A DNA stretch of 64,000 nucleotides, from the NCBI GenBank assembly GCA_047973225.1, contig JBKEBQ010000016.1, positions 6,861 to 70,860 of the forward strand, read 5' to 3'. Origin of the DNA: JBKEBQ01 sp047973225 (GTDB lineage Bacteria > Bacillota_I > Bacilli_A > Erysipelotrichales > Erysipelotrichaceae). This document shows, in pieces, positions 16,734 to 26,010 of the stretch. Below the pieces are notes generated by a model. The model was given only the letters and a program-made list of their open reading frames with translations. It did not search any database and was not told the origin of the DNA. Position 1 is the first letter of the stretch. Each line of letters begins with the position of its first letter. The translations under genes and the position numbers were made by a program.

Positions 16734-17407
16734 TTTCTTCCTCCCATTCTAAACTCCAAAACTTCGTTTATTAGTTTTTCTGCCTTTTCGAAATCATGTG
16801 GCAACAATAGCAGTGAATCAAAAATATATGGACTGTATGTTAAGCCTAACATTTCTTGAGTAAAAGCCATAGCAGATATTTCGCTAAGAGCTATGATCGA
16901 AGATTTATATTTAAACTTTCCAATTTTCCATAAAACAATTTTTTCTCGTTTCGAATATAGATTTTCGTTGTGTTCTTCAAAATAATGATACATTTCATGA
17001 GCTAACAACACTTCTTCTATATTCACATCTTCAAGAATTACTCGCAAACCATGTTCATCTATAAAATTGTTAAAGCGTACAACATTTTCTGTATAAACAG
17101 TTATTTTATTTGGATAATTATACTTTGCAAAAGTTATATAATTCTGTGTACCACTTGTCTTTTCCTTAATCACCTTAATTTCTAGAAGATTAAGCATCTC
17201 CCAAAAATTTTTACCATTATATTTTTTTTTGATTTTTATCGCTAGATCAACGCCACAGTGCATCGCCTTGGCAATGTAGTTCTTCTGCTCAGCTCCTTTA
17301 ATCTTCCCCCTAATTGGATCTCTACTAAACGCGTAAGTTCCCCAATCATTTGTTGTCATTAATTTTAGCAAAGTGATATTTTCTAGTAACTTTTCACGTT
17401 TGTGCAT
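16730..17407 (-). CDS. Unrecognised HExxH zincin-like protein
   Basis: A 225-residue protein I do not recognise. The start ATG 17407 follows GGAGGTG 6 bases upstream; an upstream in-frame extension is not favoured. It contains HEMYH at 137-141, a metal-binding HExxH motif in a helix (EEVLLAHEMYHYFEEH), and a later helix SEISAMAFTQEML (177-188) resembling the glutamate helix of ImmA/IrrE-type zinc peptidases. No signal peptide or membrane segment is seen, so it is cytoplasmic. It lies inside a sugar-acid operon between a hydantoinase-like gene and a kinase. A peptidase or a metal-dependent enzyme on a pathway intermediate are both possible. Confidence 0.7.
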   Translation of the reverse strand: MHKREKLLENITLLKLMTTNDWGTYAFSRDPIRGKIKGAEQKNYIAKAMHCGVDLAIKIKKKYNGKNFWEMLNLLEIKVIKEKTSGTQNYITFAKYNYPNKITVYTENVVRFNNFIDEHGLRVILEDVNIEEVLLAHEMYHYFEEHNENLYSKREKIVLWKIGKFKYKSSIIALSEISAMAFTQEMLGLTYSPYIFDSLLLLPHDFEKAEKLINEVLEFRMGGRK

Positions 17408-17420
17408 GGTTTCACCTCCA

Positions 17421-19550
17421 TTAAATATTATTTTTCGCGCCCACAATTATGACATCTTCATTCGGGTCTAACAAACTAGTTTCAATCTCTACAACCATGT
17501 GCAACTGTTCTAGGTCCATCATTCCCGCATAATCTAAGACTTTACCACCAACGCACAAATAGAGATCTGGCGTTAATCTGATGTCATTTTTAAAAACTGC
17601 TAATTTTTCCCATAACTCATTGATAATTTCGGGAACATCACTCGCTTTACACTTCGCTGCTGCTCCATCCCCACGCTGGACTTTTATAAATCCTTTTTTA
17701 TCAATTATACGAATTTGATCTACACCTTCTTTTTTCTCCCCCGCAAACACATAAAATACATTATTCGCTGCGATCAAGCGAGTTTTAGACACACCTAAAT
17801 TCATTGATTTTGCTGCCAACTCACAAGCTGCTTCTTGCGAACATTCTTTTAGTAGATCAATCGTTTGAACTTCATTCGATCCCAATGCGATTGCTGTCAC
17901 TTTAGAAGTCTGTGAATCAATTTCAATCTGCACTTCAACACTGTCAGGAACAGCACCATTAGCAACGGCTAAATCAGCTGCTTCTTTTTTTATTTGGCGA
18001 ATATCTTCTGGACTTGGATTTGGGATGGTTCGTTCTACCACATCACGGATCATCGCCAATGCCACGCCTATTGAAGAAATCACTTCGGCATTTTCAGGAA
18101 TACTGTAATCAAGATTCATATGCTCTGCAGTATACGGAAGTAATGCAGCCGCTCCTCCGCCTACCCCAACTAATGACATCTGATCTTTTTCTAATTTGTA
18201 TTTCTCTGCCATCATTTCAATAACCGGTTTGATTTTTTCATACGCTTTGGAAAGTATATCTTCTGCAACTTCCTCTACTGTTTTATTCATGTATTCAGCA
18301 AGTGGTTGCATAGCCTTTCTAGCTGCTTTTGGATCGCCATAAGAATAATGCTCTTTTGTCACGATGCCCAAAACGTTTGCTGCACAGCTATTTGTAATTG
18401 TTATTCGTTTTCCATTTTTCAATTTGATCGCTACATAATCTTCGGGATCACCTTGTTTTGGTGAGAACAGTTCCAATTGTGGATCTTCAATTTCTTCAAT
18501 TGGTGTATACACTGCATAAGACATTCCTGCAATATGCGCACTTCGCGGTCCCACATCCTGAACACCTTCTTTGGAAGCTCGAACCATACTACCACCAGCT
18601 ACACCCAAAACTCGTACATCAAGCGAATTGATATATGTAGGATGACCACCAACGATTGAATAATCGACTGCAGGACGTCCATTTTTTATAACTCCAATAT
18701 TGGTGCTCGTTCCTCCTACTTCAAAATAAATTCCATTCGAAGCTCGCAAATACATCAAAGCGCCTACTACGCTGGCCGCTGGTCCAGAGAGCATTGTCAA
18801 AACAGGGCGTTTTTTCATTTCCCCAATATCCATCACTCCCCCATCACCTCTCATAATCATGAGTGGAACTTCTATTCCTGATTTGCGTACACTTCCCTCC
18901 GTCAAAGTTGCTGTGTCTAACATTTTTGGTAAAATACTTGCATTAATCGCAGCAGTTCTTGTCCTTCTAGTTAGTCCATATAATTTTGATATTTCCGAAG
19001 CGACACTTACAGCCAGTTCCGACTCCTCAGCATATTTTTGGATCATTTTTTCTTCCGTAAAATCATCAACTCCAAAGGCTTTCGAGGCGACAATTACACT
19101 AGATCCTTGTTCTTTTAATTTTTTTATTTCGTGTCTAACACTTTCTCCATTAAACTCTTTATTTTTTAAATATGTGTGATGTACTTTAATAACTCTCCCT
19201 GTGCCTAAATCTATATCTCCAATTGTAGATTGCTTTTTTGCGAGCATTCCCTCTAAGCCACCTTTTCCTGTAGCGAAAACGCCCACCTCTGCAACATCAC
19301 CTTCCAATAGCGCATTTGTTGCTTGGGTTGTACTGTGCGCAATAAAAATCACATCCAATGGGTTTATGTCATTCGCTTCCAAACATAATTTAAAAGCATC
19401 AACTACACCAGCAGCAACTCCTAACTCGTGATCATGGGTTGTCATAACAGATCCTTTCCCTATGATATCGTGTGTCTCATTATCAATCGCCACCGCTTTA
19501 GTATGCGTACCTCCAACATCAATTCCTACTCGTATTGCTTTTCTTTTCAT
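17421..19550 (-). CDS. Hydantoinase/oxoprolinase family protein (HyuA-like)
   Basis: Cytoplasmic ATP-dependent amidohydrolase-like protein (709 residues) of the hydantoinase A family, which opens cyclic amides or lactams or carboxylates ketones. The actin-fold phosphate loops are clear: GIDVGGTHTKAVAID at 9-23 and FEVGGTSTNIGV near 278, with LSGPAASVVGA between. A C-terminal region (about 530-709) has no motif I can name. The usual HyuB partner is absent from the operon. Its start ATG 19550 follows AAGGAG. In this context the substrate may be a cyclic sugar-acid derivative; that is inference. Confidence 0.82.
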   Translation of the reverse strand: MKRKAIRVGIDVGGTHTKAVAIDNETHDIIGKGSVMTTHDHELGVAAGVVDAFKLCLEANDINPLDVIFIAHSTTQATNALLEGDVAEVGVFATGKGGLEGMLAKKQSTIGDIDLGTGRVIKVHHTYLKNKEFNGESVRHEIKKLKEQGSSVIVASKAFGVDDFTEEKMIQKYAEESELAVSVASEISKLYGLTRRTRTAAINASILPKMLDTATLTEGSVRKSGIEVPLMIMRGDGGVMDIGEMKKRPVLTMLSGPAASVVGALMYLRASNGIYFEVGGTSTNIGVIKNGRPAVDYSIVGGHPTYINSLDVRVLGVAGGSMVRASKEGVQDVGPRSAHIAGMSYAVYTPIEEIEDPQLELFSPKQGDPEDYVAIKLKNGKRITITNSCAANVLGIVTKEHYSYGDPKAARKAMQPLAEYMNKTVEEVAEDILSKAYEKIKPVIEMMAEKYKLEKDQMSLVGVGGGAAALLPYTAEHMNLDYSIPENAEVISSIGVALAMIRDVVERTIPNPSPEDIRQIKKEAADLAVANGAVPDSVEVQIEIDSQTSKVTAIALGSNEVQTIDLLKECSQEAACELAAKSMNLGVSKTRLIAANNVFYVFAGEKKEGVDQIRIIDKKGFIKVQRGDGAAAKCKASDVPEIINELWEKLAVFKNDIRLTPDLYLCVGGKVLDYAGMMDLEQLHMVVEIETSLLDPNEDVIIVGAKNNI

Positions 19551-19631
19551 ATCATTAATCTCCTTATTTTAAAAAGATTCTAGAAATCTTTCAAATGTTG
19601 CCATTTCTTTCTAGAATCTTCAATTTTAACT

Positions 19632-20915
19632 TTAGCCAAACATAAAATAAACAATAATCGTATTTACTACACAGATTGCCCATCCCCAAGGAATCCCCGA
19701 CACTAAGAAATCTTTTGGTGTCGTCTTCGAGTAATTAATAGCCCATAAATTCCATGACTGTGTTGGACAGCAGGAAATATTCATTGTAATTGTAGGGATA
19801 TAAATTAAAGGGAATAATAATGATGCACTGAACGTTCCAATACTTCTTAAAATTCCTAAAGTCGCTGAACCTGCACCAAATACTGTTAATGGACCCCTGA
19901 ACAACCCTAATGGCGCAATAACTGCAAATAAGATACACAAGAAAAGTGCATTTGTAGGCATGATTCCACCTAAAATTGATTCAAAAAATACCGCATCTAG
20001 TCCTGAAACCTTATTGAACATTGGTAAGATGAATAAAAAACCTAATAATGCTGCTACATCTACAACTCCGTCGTAGAAGGTTTTAGAAACAATTTTTTCG
20101 CAATCACTGTATGATTTTATCTTTCCACTTATGAATAATGCATAAAATGATGCAACAATAAATGCTGGTATTGGTTGCCATCCAAAAACAATCGCCAATA
20201 CCACTGGAATCAAAGGTGTGATTAATGCAATTGCCGGAGCGTTGCCACCATTTAGAGAACCTGCGTTAGCTGCCCAAGAGTGATTAACCTTTGTCTTTCT
20301 CAACTTGAACAAAACCATCGCAATGATAAACGCCAGTTGTACAGCCATCGCTGTAAAACCAAAACGCAAATAGCTAGCATCATACTGAAACCCTTCGAAA
20401 ATACCCTGCATTTGTTTAAACAAAACAATATTTACATACATTCCTGAGCCTACTGACATGATATATGAAGAAACAGCAAGCGGTTTAGGAACACCAAGTG
20501 ATAACAAAATTGGTAGTACAATAACCCCAATTGCGACCACTGCCCCAGCACCAAAAGTACTTGTAAAAATAAGTCCTGTCACTACACACAATAAAATCGT
20601 TGTAATTGCTGGTTTATCTCCACCAAGCTCAACCGTTTTACGAATAATTGTTGACGCTACCCCGGTTTTAACAAGAACTTGTCCAAACCAAGAACCAAAT
20701 ATCACCACAACTGCTGTAGCACCCCAGCTTTCCGGACCTCCTTGAAATACGATAGTTTGAGCATCGTCCCAACTGATTACTCCTCCTATCATACCTAGTG
20801 CAGTCCATACAATCGCCATAACTAAGAACCCAATCATCAGGTTTCCACCCTTTACTGCATAAAAGGTAAAGATAAAAAAACTAATTAGCAATAATAATCC
20901 AATTATAGTTTCCAT
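19632..20915 (-). CDS. Organic-anion permease, GntP/CitM-like
   Basis: Integral membrane protein (427 residues) with about eleven hydrophobic segments in two halves. The pattern VVVIFGSWFGQVLVKTGVASTII followed by FTSTFGAGAVVAIGVIVLPIL resembles ion-transporter-superfamily permeases (gluconate, citrate, dicarboxylate types). The start ATG 20915 follows AAGGAGG. It is the only transporter in the leftward operon and so probably brings in the sugar acid or other anion degraded by the neighbouring enzymes. Subfamily and substrate are uncertain. Confidence 0.7.
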   Translation of the reverse strand: METIIGLLLLISFFIFTFYAVKGGNLMIGFLVMAIVWTALGMIGGVISWDDAQTIVFQGGPESWGATAVVVIFGSWFGQVLVKTGVASTIIRKTVELGGDKPAITTILLCVVTGLIFTSTFGAGAVVAIGVIVLPILLSLGVPKPLAVSSYIMSVGSGMYVNIVLFKQMQGIFEGFQYDASYLRFGFTAMAVQLAFIIAMVLFKLRKTKVNHSWAANAGSLNGGNAPAIALITPLIPVVLAIVFGWQPIPAFIVASFYALFISGKIKSYSDCEKIVSKTFYDGVVDVAALLGFLFILPMFNKVSGLDAVFFESILGGIMPTNALFLCILFAVIAPLGLFRGPLTVFGAGSATLGILRSIGTFSASLLFPLIYIPTITMNISCCPTQSWNLWAINYSKTTPKDFLVSGIPWGWAICVVNTIIVYFMFG

Positions 20916-20954
20916 TTTATAGAATTTCCTCCTTATTTACTTTTTGTAAATTTC

Positions 20955-21710
20955 TCATTTATAATACTCCAAAAATTTTTCACTCTCATTTTCTAAAACT
21001 TCCAGTGGTTTTTCTCCCATTGGGTATTCTAATGCGACTGGAACATTTTTTGGTAATACCTCCAATATTCTTTTTAAAGGTAAATCTCCTTCATTAAGAA
21101 GTCGCGTTGAAGGCGGGTTTCCTTCTCGAACATCTTTGATATGAATATAACTAACAAATTCAAACAATTTCATCGCATTTTTAAATGGATTTTCTTTTAT
21201 CCATAACCAATTCCCAACATCAAACGTCGTATTTATTTCACCTCCTTTTTCTTTCCAAATCTTTAGAAAATCCAACATTTTATTAACTTGTCCATTTTCC
21301 TTTGTTTGATCGTTTTCAACGGTAAGTTCAATTTCATATTTATCTTTTAGCCCTTTTATAAATGCTATATCTTCTTGGGTAATCACTTCGTACTCTCCTA
21401 CAATAAACTTTATAAAATGACAGTTCATAACAAACGCTTCATAAAAATATGACGCAACTTCTTTTTTACGCAACTTCTTTTTTTCATACATCTTTTCCGG
21501 CACAGAATAAAACATCTCTATATTTTTTTCTTTTGATAATCTTCCTATCGCAGCAGTTTCCTCTTCTATGTTTTTTATAAATTCTCGCCTGACCTCAACG
21601 CGTTTAAACCCTACAGATGCTATTTTCTTTATCATCTCCTCTTGGCTAACTCCAGTTTGATTCGACTTAACAAAGACCAAAGTGTTAATAACAATTTCTT
21701 CTTTTTTCAT
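20955..21710 (-). CDS. Sugar phosphate isomerase/epimerase-like TIM barrel
   Basis: Xylose-isomerase-like TIM-barrel protein (251 residues). Candidate metal ligands lie in ELTVENDQTKENGQ (E near 139), TFDVGNW (D near 169), YIHIKDVREG (H near 188) and ALEYP (E near 230), the order seen in this family (IolE/IolI, hydroxypyruvate isomerase, tagatose epimerases). It is placed between the permease and KDPG aldolase, so it probably isomerises or epimerises a sugar acid before phosphorylation. Substrate unknown. Confidence 0.8.
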   Translation of the reverse strand: MKKEEIVINTLVFVKSNQTGVSQEEMIKKIASVGFKRVEVRREFIKNIEEETAAIGRLSKEKNIEMFYSVPEKMYEKKKLRKKEVASYFYEAFVMNCHFIKFIVGEYEVITQEDIAFIKGLKDKYEIELTVENDQTKENGQVNKMLDFLKIWKEKGGEINTTFDVGNWLWIKENPFKNAMKLFEFVSYIHIKDVREGNPPSTRLLNEGDLPLKRILEVLPKNVPVALEYPMGEKPLEVLENESEKFLEYYK

Positions 21711-21713
21711 TTC

Positions 21714-22343
21714 TTATTTGCTATCCCCTATCATATTCACCAAATCCTCGCATCTTGTTTTTAATTCGTCAAGATTGTTTTCATGAATACCTTTCGTTAA
21801 AAAACCACCCAATCCAACTGCATAAGCCCCAGCGGAAAACCACTCTTTTATGTTTGTATTATCGACCCCTCCACTCGGCATCATATCAATAAAGGGGAGC
21901 GGAGCTTTGATTGATTTAATCATTTTCGCTGTTACGAAGTCGCCAGGGAAAAGTTTCACCACATCACAACCTAAACTATGTGCCTGATAAACTTCACTAG
22001 GTGTCGCTCCTCCTAACATACACAAAAGATTATTTTCTATACAATAATCTGCAACTTCTTTGACGATGCAAGGAGACACAATATACATTGCTCCATTTTG
22101 GTGAGCAAGTTCTGCTTGCTCTTTGGTCAAGACTGTTCCCGCACCAATAATCGCGCGAGGAAGTTCTGCTTTCAGTTGTTTAATTACCTTTTCTGCCCCC
22201 TTCACGGAAAAGGTAATCTCCAATGCATCAATACCACTCTCAACCAATGTTTTACACACCGCAATTGCCATGCTGCTTTCTTCGTTTCTTATAACGGCAA
22301 TCATCTTTCCTTTTAACGCAGTTTTCACATCTTGTTTTGTCAT
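21714..22343 (-). CDS. eda: KDPG/4-hydroxy-2-oxoglutarate aldolase
   Basis: Class I aldolase (209 residues) cleaving 2-keto-3-deoxy-6-phosphogluconate to pyruvate and glyceraldehyde 3-phosphate. The catalytic glutamate lies in DALEITF, the glycine loop in AIIGAGTVLTKEQ, and the Schiff-base lysine in DVVKLFPGD; the phosphate loop MPSGGVD is also present. ATG 22343 is preferred because AGGAGGG precedes it; it begins one base after the lacI stop, so the two are coupled. It follows the KDG-type kinase logically in the pathway. Confidence 0.93.
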   Translation of the reverse strand: MTKQDVKTALKGKMIAVIRNEESSMAIAVCKTLVESGIDALEITFSVKGAEKVIKQLKAELPRAIIGAGTVLTKEQAELAHQNGAMYIVSPCIVKEVADYCIENNLLCMLGGATPSEVYQAHSLGCDVVKLFPGDFVTAKMIKSIKAPLPFIDMMPSGGVDNTNIKEWFSAGAYAVGLGGFLTKGIHENNLDELKTRCEDLVNMIGDSK

Positions 22344-22344
22344 A

Positions 22345-23385
22345 TTAGCCCTCCTTAGCCACAAGGTTTGTAGAACCTCTTTTCATTAACTCTGTTTCCA
22401 TTTCAATGTACTCTTTTTCTTCAGGAATGCCTTCCTTGATTCTTTTTAATAGCAGCTGGGAACTCTTAATCCCAATTTCAAATGACTGTTGCGTAATTGT
22501 CGTAATCCCCGGGGTAATGAGCGATGCCCAACCCCAATCATCAAAACCACAGATACCAATATCTTCAAAAATTTTATAATTTGCCTTTTGCATAGACTGT
22601 AAAACACCCAAAAGAGATACACCATTAACAGTGAAAATAGCTATAGGCTCTCCTTCACTTGCATCAACAAATTTTTTTATACATGCTTCACATGTCGAAA
22701 TATCTTTGGCATCTATATAAAAAGTATAATCATTACCGTCTATGTTATATATCTTTGCCATTGCGTCTAGATACGCTGTGTGTCTTAAATAACGACTACT
22801 TATACTTCCCATATTTTCTGTAAAGAACGCCACTTTCTTATACCCTTGCTCATGAAGATACTCCATACAACGAAATGTGGCGTTGTAGTTATTTGAAGTT
22901 ACCGTATCAAACAGACCGCGTTTTTTTATACAACGATCGGCCAACACTATTGGTAGCCCTTGTTTTTGAAGCTCAATCAAATACTCATCATTACATCCAG
23001 TTGTATTGACGATAATTCCATCAACTCTATGATCTAACAACGATTGTATCCCTTCAATTTCAACCCCTGCTTTATTATCTGTATTAACAAATAAAACTTG
23101 ATATCCGTATTTTTTAAATACATCATTTATCCCTTTGACAATATAAGAAGAGAAAGGACTTGTGATATCCGCAATGACACAACCGATCACTCCACTGCTA
23201 CTCGCTTTCAAACTACGGGCAATGTTACTTGGGCGATAATCATATTCATCAATAACCTTTTCAATCTTAGTCTTCGTTTCTATCGACATATATTCAAACT
23301 TCCCATTCAAATAACGTGAAACCGTCGTTTTAGAAACACCTGCTTTTTTCGCAACATCGTTGATCGTTATCTTTTCATTGTTCAA
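22345..23385 (-). CDS. LacI-family repressor of the sugar-acid operon
   Basis: A 346-residue LacI/GalR regulator. The helix-turn-helix with hinge is at 6-30 (TINDVAKKAGVSKTTVSRYL), followed by the periplasmic-binding-like sensor domain, with the usual SSGVIGCVIADITSPFSS strand near 66. It is the first gene of the leftward operon, and a 25-bp palindrome lies 24 bases upstream of its start, so it most likely represses its own operon. The effector is probably a pathway intermediate such as KDG or KDPG, which is inference. Confidence 0.92.
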   Translation of the reverse strand: MNNEKITINDVAKKAGVSKTTVSRYLNGKFEYMSIETKTKIEKVIDEYDYRPSNIARSLKASSSGVIGCVIADITSPFSSYIVKGINDVFKKYGYQVLFVNTDNKAGVEIEGIQSLLDHRVDGIIVNTTGCNDEYLIELQKQGLPIVLADRCIKKRGLFDTVTSNNYNATFRCMEYLHEQGYKKVAFFTENMGSISSRYLRHTAYLDAMAKIYNIDGNDYTFYIDAKDISTCEACIKKFVDASEGEPIAIFTVNGVSLLGVLQSMQKANYKIFEDIGICGFDDWGWASLITPGITTITQQSFEIGIKSSQLLLKRIKEGIPEEKEYIEMETELMKRGSTNLVAKEG

Positions 23386-23409
23386 AATCGGATCACCACC
23401 TTTTTTTAT

Positions 23410-23434
23410 GTAACCGATTTCTGAAACCGGTTAC
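23410..23434. promoter_or_regulatory. Operator of the LacI-type regulator
   Basis: A 25-bp palindrome around a central T, arms GTAACCGATTTC and GAAACCGGTTAC, with one mismatched pair. It lies just upstream of the lacI ribosome site (GGTGGTG), where bound repressor would block the operon. No second copy was seen in the 0.6 kb shared with the divergent operon. Confidence 0.8.
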
Positions 23435-23998
23435 TGTTAATTATATATTATTTAATTTCCCTTTATATGTCAATCTATTTTTTTAAACCGTGTTTTCATA
23501 AAATTAAAAAAACTCAAAAATATTTTTATTTCCCTTAAAACCCCATATTTAAATTTTTGTTAGCATAGATATCTCCATTAGTGATTCATCTTCATTTTAT
23601 TTGACGTCTCCTCCCGATGAATAATAGAATTCATCTATTAATTTCAGTTAAACGAAAAAAGAATAAAAACACTAGACAGCAAAAGAGAAGGAGATAATTC
23701 AGTGATACATCCAAACGGTAAATGGTTAATTTATTAGTTTAACTAAATTAACTTAAAATTTAATTGTGACTGATACGAGTTTGTTAGGATTTGTACTTTA
23801 GATCATTTATGCAAAATCAAGCATGTAATTAGAAACAAAATCATTAAATTTCTTGATAACAAAATGAAAAACGCCTATAAAAAAATCCCCACAGAAAGGC
23901 TAATATTTTAGTATTTTCATTTTGTGTACGCTAAAACTATAACGTTTGAATTAGCTTCATATATGTGCTAAATTTAAATATATTTAAGGAGAGAAAAC
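23435..23998. other. Divergent control region
   Basis: AT-rich region between the two sugar-acid operons. It contains an inverted repeat GATGAAT-aataga-ATTCATC (23616-23635), a nearby extra half-site GATTCATC (23583-23590) and a very short reading frame with a strong ribosome site. The activator gene at 23999 has AAGGAG before it. No classic ribonucleic antiterminator hairpin pair was recognised, but PRD-type regulators of the MtlR/LicR kind bind DNA, so the GATGAAT repeat is a candidate site. Confidence 0.5.
23702..23737 (+). other. Possible 11-codon leader peptide or gene remnant
   Basis: GTG start at 23702 with AGAAGGAGA 7-9 bases upstream, reading MIHPNGKWLIY and then TAG. The ribosome site is unusually good for such a short frame. 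It may be a leader peptide or the stub of a deleted gene; neither can be settled from sequence. Confidence 0.3.
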
Positions 23999-25909
23999 AT
24001 GAATGATAGGCAACGAAAAATTTTTAAAATTATGTCTGAAAAAGAATGGATAAAAAGCAATGAGTTATCAGTAATATTCCATGTTTCATCCAGAACCATT
24101 CGTTCTGACATTTATGAAATTAACAATTTTTTTTGTGCAGAAGTTATTTCTTCTAATAAAAAATTTGGTTATAGACGCAACCAATTAATAAAAGAAAATA
24201 TATTAAAAAACAAAGATAAAACGAAGATCCCACAAACACCTAGAGATCGCAATATCTATATTTTAAAAAAACTTCTTGTGAGCAAACACGGACTTTGTAT
24301 GTTGGATTTGCAAAACGAAATATTTTTAACAGATGCTTCTATTAGAAATGAATTTAAACATCTTAGAACTATATTGCTAGATTACCCCGGCCTCTATATT
24401 CAAATTAAACAAAATCATTTATTTTTATTAGGAAGCGAAGATGAAAAAAGACAGTTATACAAAAACCTCCTCAAATCAGAAATGAAAAATAATTTTGTCA
24501 ATTTAAATACAATTGCTTCTTTTTATCATGAATTTAACCTTATCGAAATTCAACAAATATTAAACAAAATATTAGAAAAGTATGAATACCCTTTACACGA
24601 AATGGCAACCCCAATGCTAATGCTCCATGTAGGCATTGCGCTTGAGCGTATAATGCATAAAAACTTCACAAAACCAAATCCTAAAAATGAAAAACTTGAA
24701 AAGCTGACGGAATATAAAATTGCATCTGAATATTATGACATCTTAAGCGATAAATATCGCATTGAGATTCCCAAAGAGGAAAAAACATTATTACTTTTTC
24801 TATTACTAGGTAAAAAAAGCATTTTTTATGAACAAAATTTAAACAGTAACATACAAATCCAAACCATAGAAAACGTAATAACAGAATTATTAAATATGTT
24901 AAATTCGACTTTTGGTATTGATTTCACCAAAGATTATCAACTCGCAGAATCTTTGACAACGCACTTAAGATCTTTAATTGAAAGAAATAAAATCGATGTC
25001 ACTGTTCAAAATGTATTATTAACCGAAATCAAAAAAATATATCCCTTAATCTTTGATATGGGCGTTCATGCGGTTAATTTTTTAAGTAACAAACTCAATG
25101 TTACATTACAAGAAGATGCTGCAGGTTTTATAGCTTTACATTTAGGAGCTTCCTATGATCGTTTGGAGAACAAAAATACTTATCGAACACTATTGGTCTT
25201 TCCTGCCAACTCCATTTTATCAAAACAGCTCATCAAAAAAATTGAGCATCGCTTTGATAATCGAATCAATATTATTAAAGTTGTTCCCTACTTTGAAAAT
25301 AACATGATTATAGAACATAGTATACAACTTATCTTAACAACAACTGAACTTCTCCATATTTCTGAAATACCAACTCTAACAATGTCTATGTTTTTCACAT
25401 TCGAGGACGAAGAAATTTTATTAAAAAAACTGAAAGCATTAGATACATTGCGTTTCAAACAAAATATAGAGAATAATATTTTAAGATTAATAGATAAAAA
25501 TTATTTCATAAATAATGTTGACTTTTCCACAAAGGAGGAAATCATTCAATTTGTTTGCAATAAACTAGAAAAAAATAGACTCGTGAAGCCTGGGTATAGA
25601 GATTCATTAATAAAACGTGAAAATCTTTCTAGTACTAGCTTTGCATACTCATTCGCAACACCTCATGCTTTAGATCAGCTTGTGAATATTTCTATTCTTC
25701 CAATTATTATACTTCCCAAACCAATAAAATGGGGAGAATATGATGTGAAAATCATTTTTTTCTTAACAATAAAAAAAGAGGACAACCTACTAAACAAAGC
25801 TTTTTTTGAATGGTTGCATTTAATAACTTCTCAATTTAATAACTTAGTTTCATTGCTTGAAACAGAAAGCTATGAAGAATTTATTAAATTGGTTAGAGCT
25901 AGCAATTAA
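23999..25909 (+). CDS. PRD-containing PTS-controlled activator (BglG/MtlR type)
   Basis: Multi-domain regulator (636 residues). An N-terminal helix-turn-helix (about 3-55, WIKSNELSVIFHVSSRTIRSDI), a second winged-helix region (about 85-165), two PTS regulation domains (about 175-390, with conserved histidines such as HVGIALERI and TTHLRSLIERN), an EIIB-like segment (about 395-485) and a C-terminal EIIA domain whose phosphohistidine is H556 in ATPHAL. Such proteins activate their PTS operon when phosphorylated in response to substrate. It is the first gene of the rightward PTS operon and presumably its activator. Confidence 0.9.
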   Translation: MNDRQRKIFKIMSEKEWIKSNELSVIFHVSSRTIRSDIYEINNFFCAEVISSNKKFGYRRNQLIKENILKNKDKTKIPQTPRDRNIYILKKLLVSKHGLCMLDLQNEIFLTDASIRNEFKHLRTILLDYPGLYIQIKQNHLFLLGSEDEKRQLYKNLLKSEMKNNFVNLNTIASFYHEFNLIEIQQILNKILEKYEYPLHEMATPMLMLHVGIALERIMHKNFTKPNPKNEKLEKLTEYKIASEYYDILSDKYRIEIPKEEKTLLLFLLLGKKSIFYEQNLNSNIQIQTIENVITELLNMLNSTFGIDFTKDYQLAESLTTHLRSLIERNKIDVTVQNVLLTEIKKIYPLIFDMGVHAVNFLSNKLNVTLQEDAAGFIALHLGASYDRLENKNTYRTLLVFPANSILSKQLIKKIEHRFDNRINIIKVVPYFENNMIIEHSIQLILTTTELLHISEIPTLTMSMFFTFEDEEILLKKLKALDTLRFKQNIENNILRLIDKNYFINNVDFSTKEEIIQFVCNKLEKNRLVKPGYRDSLIKRENLSSTSFAYSFATPHALDQLVNISILPIIILPKPIKWGEYDVKIIFFLTIKKEDNLLNKAFFEWLHLITSQFNNLVSLLETESYEEFIKLVRASN

Positions 25910-26010
25910 TTTTGTTAGCTTTTTTCCTTTTATTAGGAAGAAACCCGTTGTGCCTTACAAACGCGTACATGTTAGCATATGTACAAACATTAAATGAAAG
26001 GAGGTTTTTA

